Source: a virus. From it: a stretch of DNA of 58,656 bases. How positions within the stretch are numbered: position 1 is the first letter of the stretch; each line of letters begins with the position of its first letter. A program made the translations under genes and the position numbers. Location: positions 1 through 58,656 of IMG/VR virus record IMGVR_UViG_3300032334_000389; one strand, 5' to 3'. This document shows, piece by piece, positions 51,189-57,809 of the stretch. The notes under the pieces were generated by a model. That model was not told the origin of the DNA and did no database searches. It saw nothing but the letters and a program-made list of their open reading frames with translations.

Positions 51189-51441
51189 TGTATTCCTGTT
51201 TTAGTTTCTCTAAGTATAAAATCATATCCATCGCTTCTTGTTGTGCGTGATTCAGCCACTCTAAGAAACTTAAATCCTTTCGATCTAAGTTAGTTCCGTA
51301 CTTAGCAAATCCTACGTTAGAACGCTCTATAAAGCTTTCTATAACATTGTTTACTATTGAGTCTTCTGTTAGCTTAGGAAACTCTAATACTTGTGGTTCG
51401 TTCACCACTATGTCTTTTATGTGTTCGTCTAAATATGTCAT
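51181..51441 (-). CDS. MazG-like nucleotide pyrophosphohydrolase-type protein, 86 aa
   Basis: VIESFIERSNVGFAKYGTNL, then DRKDLSFLEWLNHAQQEAMD and MILYLEKL follow the pattern of short phage MazG-like proteins (R-S-x2-G-F-x-KYGT, DLS-x2-EWL-x-HAQ-x-E, MD-x-ILYL). The acidic helix EAMD could bind metal. Members hydrolyse or sense nucleotides, but this one lacks the full EExxE motif, so activity is uncertain. Three bases from the phosphoesterase gene. Confidence 0.62.
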   Translation of the reverse strand: MTYLDEHIKDIVVNEPQVLEFPKLTEDSIVNNVIESFIERSNVGFAKYGTNLDRKDLSFLEWLNHAQQEAMDMILYLEKLKQEYNE

Positions 51442-51443
51442 AA

Positions 51444-52694
51444 TTAAATTGCGTAATAGAAAACGTTAGGTATTCCCTTTCCGTTGTTCTCGGTTATTAT
51501 AAATCCACTCTCTGATGTGTAGCCAAGGCTCTCGCTGAAGAAGTTACCAGTGAAAAATGACGGACAGTTTATACGTCTATGGTCCACTGCATCATCCTTG
51601 ATTGTCTGGTAGCTATCGCGTTGGTTTATGTTTAATTTCTGAATGATACTGTGAAGGTGTCCCTCACATATCAGATTATACATTCCCTGAACTCCATAGT
51701 CCCAGCATATCTGCTTGGTTGACTTCTTGCTTATGTTGTGGTGTCCGTGAGTGAGTATGTGACATATACCATCTACTACGTGGGTGATTACTAAAGGATT
51801 AAATTCAATTCTATATCCTATAAGCTCTAATCCCCAACAAACTAGATTGGCTGCACCACCTTGAACATCCTCCTTATTATCAGATGTAACTCTATCGTGG
51901 TTTCCAGCAACTACCTTAACATCTCCAAGGTTATTAATTCTTGACAGAAAGTTATCGTGAAGTATTCTAACCACAAGTTTTACAGCTTCTGCTCCAACCA
52001 TAGCCTTATCCAATCCTTTCCAGGTATTCTTATGAGATAGACCTGTGAATGACTCAATCAAGTCACCAAGTATATGTATATGAACTATTGAGTAACCTCT
52101 CTTGTTAACCTCAGTAGCTGCATCGAATAACTTGTTTGCTAATATATCTATAGAGAAATTCTTAGTTCTTATTAAATTATCTACATAAGCACCAAGGTGA
52201 AGATCAGCAAGTTTAACAACTCCAACAGAGTTTGATCCAGTCGCGTTTGTCTTTAGAGTTAGTTTTACACTCTCTAACCCTTCCTTTATCAGATCTTTTA
52301 GTTCCTGTTCACTTACGTAAGATTCCTGAGATAGCACGTTGCTAGCGATGTTGTAGTATGGTGTACCAGTGTGAGTAACAAGCTTGTAAGTTCTTGCTTG
52401 CTCGAAAGGTATACCATATATACTACAGTACTCCTCGATATTCATCAGGGTTCCGTCTGACTTTCTTGCAGATAACTGAGTATCAGCCTCATACTGATTA
52501 GTATCAGTATAGGTAATGTTCTCAGTCGTTTCATTTAACTTGTTTATATGCTTTGAGAAGTATCTCCTAATAGAGTCTTCGTAGGGATAGCTATACTCCT
52601 TGCACGCCTCCTTTGAGGCAGCGGTTATAGACAACCCCTCGGACACAAGAGAGAGAACTCTCTCCTGCATCTCAAGTGAATAGTTTCGTTTCAT
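51444..52694 (-). CDS. Calcineurin-like metallophosphoesterase with N-terminal HTH, 416 aa
   Basis: Residues 1-50 resemble a helix-turn-helix (MQERVLSLVSEGLSITAASK). From about 155 the metallophosphoesterase motifs appear in order: DLHLG (164-168), GDLIES (210-215), GNHD (264-267), THGHH (315-319), EGHLHS (344-349). All metal ligands are present. SbcD/Mre11-like nucleases share these motifs; in phages the enzyme may process DNA ends. Coupled by TAATG to the 55-aa gene. Confidence 0.82.
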   Translation of the reverse strand: MKRNYSLEMQERVLSLVSEGLSITAASKEACKEYSYPYEDSIRRYFSKHINKLNETTENITYTDTNQYEADTQLSARKSDGTLMNIEEYCSIYGIPFEQARTYKLVTHTGTPYYNIASNVLSQESYVSEQELKDLIKEGLESVKLTLKTNATGSNSVGVVKLADLHLGAYVDNLIRTKNFSIDILANKLFDAATEVNKRGYSIVHIHILGDLIESFTGLSHKNTWKGLDKAMVGAEAVKLVVRILHDNFLSRINNLGDVKVVAGNHDRVTSDNKEDVQGGAANLVCWGLELIGYRIEFNPLVITHVVDGICHILTHGHHNISKKSTKQICWDYGVQGMYNLICEGHLHSIIQKLNINQRDSYQTIKDDAVDHRRINCPSFFTGNFFSESLGYTSESGFIITENNGKGIPNVFYYAI

Positions 52695-52861
52695 TATATT
52701 TCTTCTTTGAATGTCTGCTGTATTTCTTTAAGCAGAGCTGTTAGTAGGTAGATACTTCTGTTCAATTCTTCTCTATCTCCATCCATAAGGCTCTCATAGA
52801 TGTTGTCGGTGTACAAGTTTATTGACTTCATAACCGAATTAACGTGGGCTGTATTACTCAT
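52694..52861 (-). CDS. Hypothetical protein, 55 aa
   Basis: ATG at 52861-52859, stop at 52696-52694 overlapping the phosphoesterase start (TAATG). MSNTAHVNSVMKSINLYTDN, then ESLMDGDREELNRSIYLLTA; a helical acidic protein. No family recognised; its coupling suggests a partner of the phosphoesterase. Confidence 0.57.
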   Translation of the reverse strand: MSNTAHVNSVMKSINLYTDNIYESLMDGDREELNRSIYLLTALLKEIQQTFKEEI

Positions 52862-52918
52862 TTTGTGTGTTTTTTATTGCAATTTACTGTGAAAATAAAT
52901 TTTCATAATAAAAAGTTA

Positions 52919-53383
52919 TTAACAGTTCATCTTGATTATTGATTCAAGTCTCTCGTAAACTAGGAACTCTTTATCCCTTGGAACCTTGTCAAGTAAGGCG
53001 TGTAGTTTGCTTGACAGCCTAGCCTCAAGCTTATCAATTTTTGTTGATAAAACTATATTGTCATACCATATCTTATTGGTCTCACTTATATCCTTTATCT
53101 CCAATCCTTTAGAGTACACGTTTAGAATATTAAAGTACTTGTTTCTAAACCTGTCGTCATACTTGATCCAGCTGTCAAAGTTCTTGATGTAGTGGTAAAT
53201 AGTGGCGTGGTCCTTCTTAAGTATTCTTCCTACCTTTGTGTATCCAATATTATGGTACGAGTACATAATCTTTGAGAATATCGCCCTAGCCTCTACGTGA
53301 TCTTTTTCTCTGCTCTTGTTGAATATGTCTACATTATATTCAAACTCCATAATTCTTATCAGTTCATTTATATTATTCTCCAT
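52919..53383 (-). CDS. DnaA domain IV-like DNA-binding protein, 154 aa
   Basis: Residues about 28-70 (ARAIFSKIMYSYHNIGYTKV, then GRILKKDHATIYHYIKNF) match the DnaA C-terminal helix-turn-helix, including the DHAT box at 58-61 that contacts the DnaA-box core. The AAA+ ATPase domain of DnaA is absent. It may bind an origin or compete with host DnaA. The N-terminal LIRIMEFEY resembles the small protein at 4262. It overlaps the VRR-NUC gene by 11 bases. Confidence 0.72.
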   Translation of the reverse strand: MENNINELIRIMEFEYNVDIFNKSREKDHVEARAIFSKIMYSYHNIGYTKVGRILKKDHATIYHYIKNFDSWIKYDDRFRNKYFNILNVYSKGLEIKDISETNKIWYDNIVLSTKIDKLEARLSSKLHALLDKVPRDKEFLVYERLESIIKMNC

Positions 53384-53648
53384 TGTATATTTCTGTTTTA
53401 AATTCTATTTGATAATCTGTCCAAACTTTACATTCAAACCCTTTTTGAGTTAATTCTTTTAATCTTAATTTTTGAAGCTCGGATAATACTCCGTCTGGTT
53501 TTTTAACTTCTATAAACATAGCTCTACCATCTTTTAAGCATAATAAATCCATAATACCATTGACTGATGTCTTTATTAATTTTATTACGTACCATCCTTC
53601 TTTTTCAAGTTTTTTCTTAATTTTTGTTTGTATTTGTTGTTCTGTCAT
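53373..53648 (-). CDS. VRR-NUC domain nuclease, 91 aa
   Basis: A minimal PD-(D/E)XK fold of the VRR-NUC family: GIMDLLCLKDGRAMFIEVKK (Asp34, Glu47, Lys49) followed by LSELQKLRLKEL (Gln59). Phage members act as structure-selective (Holliday-junction or flap) nucleases in recombination or packaging. It lies next to the DnaA-like gene and directly after the GIY-YIG endonuclease insertion. Confidence 0.82.
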   Translation of the reverse strand: MTEQQIQTKIKKKLEKEGWYVIKLIKTSVNGIMDLLCLKDGRAMFIEVKKPDGVLSELQKLRLKELTQKGFECKVWTDYQIEFKTEIYNGE

Positions 53649-53649
53649 A

Positions 53650-54318
53650 TTAACAATAAATTAAATTAGTATTATTTTTTAAATTACCATTAAGTCTATT
53701 TTTTAAAGTTGAAGGGTTTAAATTATTATATAAAGCTGCTTCTTTTGTTCCAAAATAAAAAATTCCTGTTTCTAAATTTAATATTATTTTAGAAAATTTA
53801 TTTCTTAAGTTTTGTTTTTCGCTTTCAGACATTACTTTATTACAACCTCTTTTATTACCTATAAGAGATAAAGACATTTTATTTTTTGTTTCTTTAGAAT
53901 GTTTTTTACCCATCATTGAATTAGACATTTTTTCCTTCCATTCTTTTGTGTTTTTATAACTCATATCCATTAAAGGTCTTTTTTTACCTTTTAAAGAATT
54001 TGATATTTTAATTTTACTATGTTCAGAATGACAACCTGATTTATCATTTGATTTAGCCAAACATAAATTAAGTCCATTATTCAAAACATTATAAAAATCC
54101 TGCCAATATCTTTCTCTTTCACTTAACAATTCAACATTACATTCTTCTATAATTTCAAATAAATGATTTTCTACTCCGTATTTTAAAAAAGACCTGTATA
54201 GTTTTATTTGTCTTTTACAATTTATTTTTTTATAAGTTTTAAATCTTCGATTTATATCTATACTTTTTCCTATATAAATCTTATTTGTTGGCGATGTAAT
54301 TTTGTATATTCCTATCAT
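53650..54318 (-). CDS. GIY-YIG homing endonuclease, free-standing, 222 aa
   Basis: Catalytic domain with GIYKI (3-7), YIGKS (15-19), Arg24-Arg25 and ERERYWQDFY (Glu near 69). NUMOD3-like DNA-binding repeats follow (HSEHSKIKISNSLKGKKRP, HSKETKNKMSLSLIGNKRG), and a NUMOD1-like end (ETGIFYFGTKEAALYNNLN). Base composition is visibly more AT-rich than the flanking genes, suggesting recent insertion between the 82-aa gene and VRR-NUC. It is preceded by its own promoter and a structured RNA. Confidence 0.86.
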   Translation of the reverse strand: MIGIYKITSPTNKIYIGKSIDINRRFKTYKKINCKRQIKLYRSFLKYGVENHLFEIIEECNVELLSERERYWQDFYNVLNNGLNLCLAKSNDKSGCHSEHSKIKISNSLKGKKRPLMDMSYKNTKEWKEKMSNSMMGKKHSKETKNKMSLSLIGNKRGCNKVMSESEKQNLRNKFSKIILNLETGIFYFGTKEAALYNNLNPSTLKNRLNGNLKNNTNLIYC

Positions 54319-54319
54319 A

Positions 54320-54403
54320 ATAAAAAACCCGCAAAATCAGAGATCGCTGTCTCTTCATTCACGGGAATTATATAAATTCTTAAAAGTATCAGCGACAATA
54401 CTT
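54320..54403 (-). ncRNA. Candidate small RNA with kissing-loop and terminator, before the GIY-YIG gene
   Basis: On the minus strand: hairpin 1, AAGTAT/ATACTT with 8-base loop TGTCGCTG (54403-54384); hairpin 2, an outer CCCGTGAA/TTTGCGGG stem (with G-U pairs), a 3x3 internal loop and an inner AGAGA/TCTCT stem with 6-base loop CAGCGA (54365-54328); then TTTTTTATT. The loops TCGCTG and CAGCGA are fully complementary. Hairpin 2 plus T run is an intrinsic terminator, so promoter and terminator delimit an RNA of about 80 nt. No known family was recognised. Confidence 0.62.
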
Positions 54404-54406
54404 CTA

Positions 54407-54414
54407 CAAATATA
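54407..54414 (-). promoter_or_regulatory. Promoter -7 box for the small RNA / GIY-YIG gene
   Basis: The minus strand reads TATATTTG, an exact TAnnTTTG, with start expected near 54400. It places the first transcribed base almost at hairpin 1. Confidence 0.62.
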
Positions 54415-54425
54415 GTAAAAAAATA

Positions 54426-54674
54426 TCAATCCTCTTGGCTTGTATCTGTTGCTCCTTCATATACCTTTATAAAGTTATTGTTCTTATCGTAAACCCTTAT
54501 CAGTTCAAACTTCTTATCGATGTGCTCTAGTATGTTCTCAAGGTTGACCGAGTTGAACACCATACCAAACGTGTTGATATCTGTGTTGTCTGTGCTGTTC
54601 TGTCTGTAGTGATCGTAGAACCACTGAAGGTCATACTTGCCACTGTTTCTCATTTTGATATACTTTTCTTTCAT
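54426..54674 (-). CDS. Hypothetical protein, 82 aa
   Basis: MRNSGKYDLQWFYDHYRQNS, then VFNSVNLENILEHIDKKFEL, a helical acidic protein with a C-terminal strand pair. It overlaps the thioesterase gene by four bases. The gene after it is the GIY-YIG insertion with its own leader. No family recognised. Confidence 0.58.
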   Translation of the reverse strand: MKEKYIKMRNSGKYDLQWFYDHYRQNSTDNTDINTFGMVFNSVNLENILEHIDKKFELIRVYDKNNNFIKVYEGATDTSQED

Positions 54675-55084
54675 AGATTATTATATATTTGTTTTACCTT
54701 TCCTGAAATTGGTATTGCGTCTCCTCCCTCATCTATTCTTACGAATTTCATATTTGTATCTAGTATTGTGTTTTGCTGACCTGAGTAAACACTGTGAGAT
54801 CGAGCCTCCATATAAATTGTTATGGATGTGTTTCCTATTTTAGAAACTCTGCCATAAATCTTAATTAATTGTCCCTCCTTCGCAGGTTTTTTAAATGAAC
54901 ACTGATCAATCATAACGGTGACCATTCTGGGTGTGTCACAAACCTGCATAGCGAAAGCAGCGGCTGAAGCATCCATCCAGGCCAGCAGCTTTCCTCCAAA
55001 TAAGTTACCGTGAAACCCTAGGTCTGATTTTTTAATAGGGTGAGTTGAGATCAACTCCATAATATCTTCTTCTTGTGGTGTCAT
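54671..55084 (-). CDS. Acyl-CoA thioesterase, hot-dog fold (YciA/BACH-like)
   Basis: A 137-aa hot-dog protein with HGNLFGGKLLAWMDASAAAF (25-44): Asn27 and Asp38 correspond to the catalytic/water-activating positions of YciA-type thioesterases. MVTVMIDQCSFKKPAKEGQL, then IKIYGRVSKIGNTSITIYME and AR form the remaining strands. It hydrolyses acyl-CoA to free acid and CoA. It is encoded within a DNA-metabolism operon, overlapping the helicase by four bases. Possible effects on host lipid or CoA pools during infection; unusual in a phage. Confidence 0.88.
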   Translation of the reverse strand: MTPQEEDIMELISTHPIKKSDLGFHGNLFGGKLLAWMDASAAAFAMQVCDTPRMVTVMIDQCSFKKPAKEGQLIKIYGRVSKIGNTSITIYMEARSHSVYSGQQNTILDTNMKFVRIDEGGDAIPISGKVKQIYNNL

Positions 55085-56298
55085 AAATAATCCTTTTTAA
55101 AATGGTTAGTTGTGTATGATTTCTTTTTAATAACTGACTTATAGATCTTTTCCTCGATACCTCCTTCAGAGAATATCCAGTACACCTTGTTGAACTTACG
55201 ATCAATGGTAGTCTGTCGATCACGCGCCTGCCAATAGCTTGTGGCAGAGAAGTCTATATTGTAGAACACCAAAAAATCAGCGTTCTTCAAAGAGATTCCC
55301 TCACGTCCAGATACAATCTGAAGGGCTATTGACTTATCGGAATCGTTAAACTCATCTAAATTAATTGTTAACTTATCGCCAAAGATAGTCTTTAGTGCGT
55401 TAAGTTCCTCCACAAACTTGTAGAATATCCCAATCTTTTTATCTTTAAAATAAGAATGTATAAACTCAGCCTTGCTTAGATCTATAACCATAGAGTCACC
55501 ACTCTCGAACTTAATTGTTCCTGAGTACATCTGGTGTAGCTTCTGCTGTAACTTAACTGAAGTGTCAGCAAGTATAACCTGTTCCTTACCTTCTATCACA
55601 AGATCCTTACGTAATCTTTCACACATTTCGTACGTAGAGTTCTTCATCTTAACCTTTAGCACCTCCTCCTCAATTTCAGAAACGAAGCCAGCCTGCTCCT
55701 GCGTGAACGTTATGATGTACGGCTTTATCACACTCATAATCTTGTTGATATCTGCATCGGTGTAATCCTTAACCTGAGCATAGCCAAGGTGCTTCATCTT
55801 GATCTTCACGTAGTTAGCAGCCCACTTGTAGAAGTTTACCTCCTTAAATGGCGAGAATAGACTGCACCAGAACTGGTGATAGAACTGGGAATAGTTCTCA
55901 GGACTAGGCGTGCCTGATAGGAATATAACAGGAAGATGACCGAACATCTTCTTGAATGTCTTAGCTCCAAGGCTTGGCTTAGGAAATGATCCGAACCTGT
56001 GATGCTCATCGTGTACCACTAGGTCAAACTTACCATCGATCTTGTGCATTGACTCGTCATTATGAACGAACAACTCGAAGTGTTTGTCGTATCCGAAGTT
56101 AATGTAATCAGACTCGATAGATGATATGGCCTTCTTCTTTGTCAGGAATAACACTCTCTTGGCTTCAAACAGTCTCGCTGTCTCAAGAGAAGTAAGTGTT
56201 TTACCAGTTCTGACGGACATACAGAGGTACACCATACCTTTGTCTCTAAGTATGTGGTTTGCCTTCTTTGATATGTCCTCTTGATAGTCTCTTAACAT
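55081..56298 (-). CDS. SF2/SNF2-type DNA helicase, 405 aa
   Basis: Motifs: Walker A SVRTGKT (28-34), Ia VLFLTKKKAI, II HDEHH (96-100), III LSGTPS (127-132), V and VI GREGISLKNADFLVFYNIDF, then YWQARDRQ (about 358-365). These define a compact SNF2-like SF2 enzyme, common in phage replication regions where it remodels stalled forks or initiates late strand displacement. Its stop overlaps the thioesterase start by four bases. Confidence 0.86.
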   Translation of the reverse strand: MLRDYQEDISKKANHILRDKGMVYLCMSVRTGKTLTSLETARLFEAKRVLFLTKKKAISSIESDYINFGYDKHFELFVHNDESMHKIDGKFDLVVHDEHHRFGSFPKPSLGAKTFKKMFGHLPVIFLSGTPSPENYSQFYHQFWCSLFSPFKEVNFYKWAANYVKIKMKHLGYAQVKDYTDADINKIMSVIKPYIITFTQEQAGFVSEIEEEVLKVKMKNSTYEMCERLRKDLVIEGKEQVILADTSVKLQQKLHQMYSGTIKFESGDSMVIDLSKAEFIHSYFKDKKIGIFYKFVEELNALKTIFGDKLTINLDEFNDSDKSIALQIVSGREGISLKNADFLVFYNIDFSATSYWQARDRQTTIDRKFNKVYWIFSEGGIEEKIYKSVIKKKSYTTNHFKKDYL

Positions 56299-56300
56299 AT

Positions 56301-56831
56301 TTAATTATTTAAGTTACTCCTATTCTGGTGTACTTCCTTCTCCATCTGTTCGTAAAATATAGTTACCTTACGTGTCTCGCATCCCATCTTATGTATTCCA
56401 GCTGGTTGATTACAGTAGGCACACTTCTCTGTGATGATCTTGTAGCCAGTATCAATACGCTTGAAGTCTTTCACTACATACTTCTTAAATCCAAAGCTAT
56501 CTAATGGCATACCTCTACTAATGTAGGGACCACCGCTTGGATCAACCATATCAATCTCATTAACTAGTGAGTCAACCATCTTAACATACTCAGGGTAGTG
56601 ATGATTATTTGTCTCATCATCCCATTCGTGAACAGATTTCTTAAATAATTCTAAAGACATAATTAACTCAGTGTGTTCATTATCTTTTAGATATGCTTCA
56701 TATGCTCTAGTGTAATCATTTGGCATACTGAACCTGCAATATTTAAATTCTCCTTCCCATAATATATCGTGGTTCTCATCTCTTGTAAATGTGAAAGTAT
56801 CACCGTACCTGTTTTTATAACTGTTTTTCAT
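56301..56831 (-). CDS. Hypothetical zinc-binding-like protein, 176 aa
   Basis: The C-terminal KCAYCNQPAGIHKMGCETRK has C-x2-C-x7-H-x3-C, a possible zinc site. The first 130 residues are mixed, with NNHHYPEYVKMVDSLVNEID in the middle. Two bases from the helicase gene and four-base overlap with the gene before. No known family. Confidence 0.6.
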   Translation of the reverse strand: MKNSYKNRYGDTFTFTRDENHDILWEGEFKYCRFSMPNDYTRAYEAYLKDNEHTELIMSLELFKKSVHEWDDETNNHHYPEYVKMVDSLVNEIDMVDPSGGPYISRGMPLDSFGFKKYVVKDFKRIDTGYKIITEKCAYCNQPAGIHKMGCETRKVTIFYEQMEKEVHQNRSNLNN

Positions 56832-57103
56832 AACTTACTTAAATTTATTATTATTATTAACTCGCATAGTAATCCACCAACAACAGTCCAAATAAAATCA
56901 AAAATATCTGCGTTGTTTTTTTTTGAATAGTGATCAAAAACTTCCTTCAGGGCTCCTATAATTATAACTGTAATCATAGCATAAAACCTATCTAAAAAAA
57001 TATAGGACAGTATGTATATAACTACTCCGTAAATTAAATGATTTGCTTTGTCTTCTACTAATAATGGTAGTGTCATTTGACGTATGTTCTTTAAGTTAAT
57101 CAT
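56828..57103 (-). CDS. Membrane protein, 91 aa (DUF2279/YfiM-like pattern)
   Basis: EDKANHLIYGVVIYILSYIF, then YAMITVIIIGALKEVFDHYS and IFDFIWTVVGGLLCELIIII give three predicted spans with the DK-x2-H...G-x2-KE-x2-D order of YfiM/DUF2279-type phage membrane proteins. Role in phages unknown; possibly cell-envelope modification or exclusion. Confidence 0.62.
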   Translation of the reverse strand: MINLKNIRQMTLPLLVEDKANHLIYGVVIYILSYIFLDRFYAMITVIIIGALKEVFDHYSKKNNADIFDFIWTVVGGLLCELIIIINLSKL

Positions 57104-57528
57104 AGTTTTGATTTTATTAGTTTAATTAATTCTCCTATATCAATACTAACATTATCCTTTTTTATATTGTGTGGAAAGTTCCACATAATATCAGTATAAC
57201 TTAAACAAGGTTTATTATCTAATATAAACTCCTCTGCCTCTTCTTTTGTTTTGAAGTACTGTCTACTATCGTTAGATTGGTATAAACAAGTCTCAATTAA
57301 GTATGGCTCGTACGGATTAAATACCGTATCTTTTTTAGTAAATACAATCCACCACAAATTATCATTAACCTTCTCCCAATACTCAGGGTTATCTTCAACG
57401 TGGTTATTAAGAATACAAAGGTTTTTATTTCCGCTTCTATAAAAATAACTTTTAGAACTTGGTTCTTTCTCAACTATAGTTCCCAACTCAGGAGAACCTG
57501 GATACTCTTTAATTAGTTTATATTTCAT
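57100..57528 (-). CDS. Hypothetical protein, 142 aa
   Basis: MKYKLIKEYPGSPELGTIVE and HVEDNPEYWEKVNDNLWWIV belong to a recurrent repeat-like module (YPGSPELGTIV, NPEYWEKV) that I recognise in many Bacteroidota phage proteins, often repeated within a protein; here each occurs once. The C-terminal half contains FKTKEEAEEFILDNKPCLSY. Unknown function. Confidence 0.62.
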   Translation of the reverse strand: MKYKLIKEYPGSPELGTIVEKEPSSKSYFYRSGNKNLCILNNHVEDNPEYWEKVNDNLWWIVFTKKDTVFNPYEPYLIETCLYQSNDSRQYFKTKEEAEEFILDNKPCLSYTDIMWNFPHNIKKDNVSIDIGELIKLIKSKL

Positions 57529-57797
57529 AACCTCTCTTTTTTAGTTACAACCTCGTAAATTCTTTCCCTGTTCACTAGCTTTAGTAATACAACCAACATC
57601 TCTGCTGTGTGGTAGTCTAAATAAATTAACGAACCATCCTGTGTTCGGACATCTAAACCATCTCCATCGTCAACTATCTCTAGCGCCAAATCTGTTGGTT
57701 TTGTCCAGTCACCGTTATCTGAGAAGTACAACTCGTGGTTGGTATCCTCTAACTTGTAATCGTACTCGTGCTTGTTATCTACTATTATCTGTTCCAT
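57525..57797 (-). CDS. Hypothetical protein, 90 aa
   Basis: Acidic alpha/beta protein: IIVDNKHEYDYKLEDTNHEL, then GDGLDVRTQDGSLIYLDYHT and AEMLVVLLKLVNRERIY helix. Four-base overlap with the 142-aa gene. No recognised family. Confidence 0.58.
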   Translation of the reverse strand: MEQIIVDNKHEYDYKLEDTNHELYFSDNGDWTKPTDLALEIVDDGDGLDVRTQDGSLIYLDYHTAEMLVVLLKLVNRERIYEVVTKKERL

Positions 57798-57809
57798 TTT
57801 ATTTATTTT

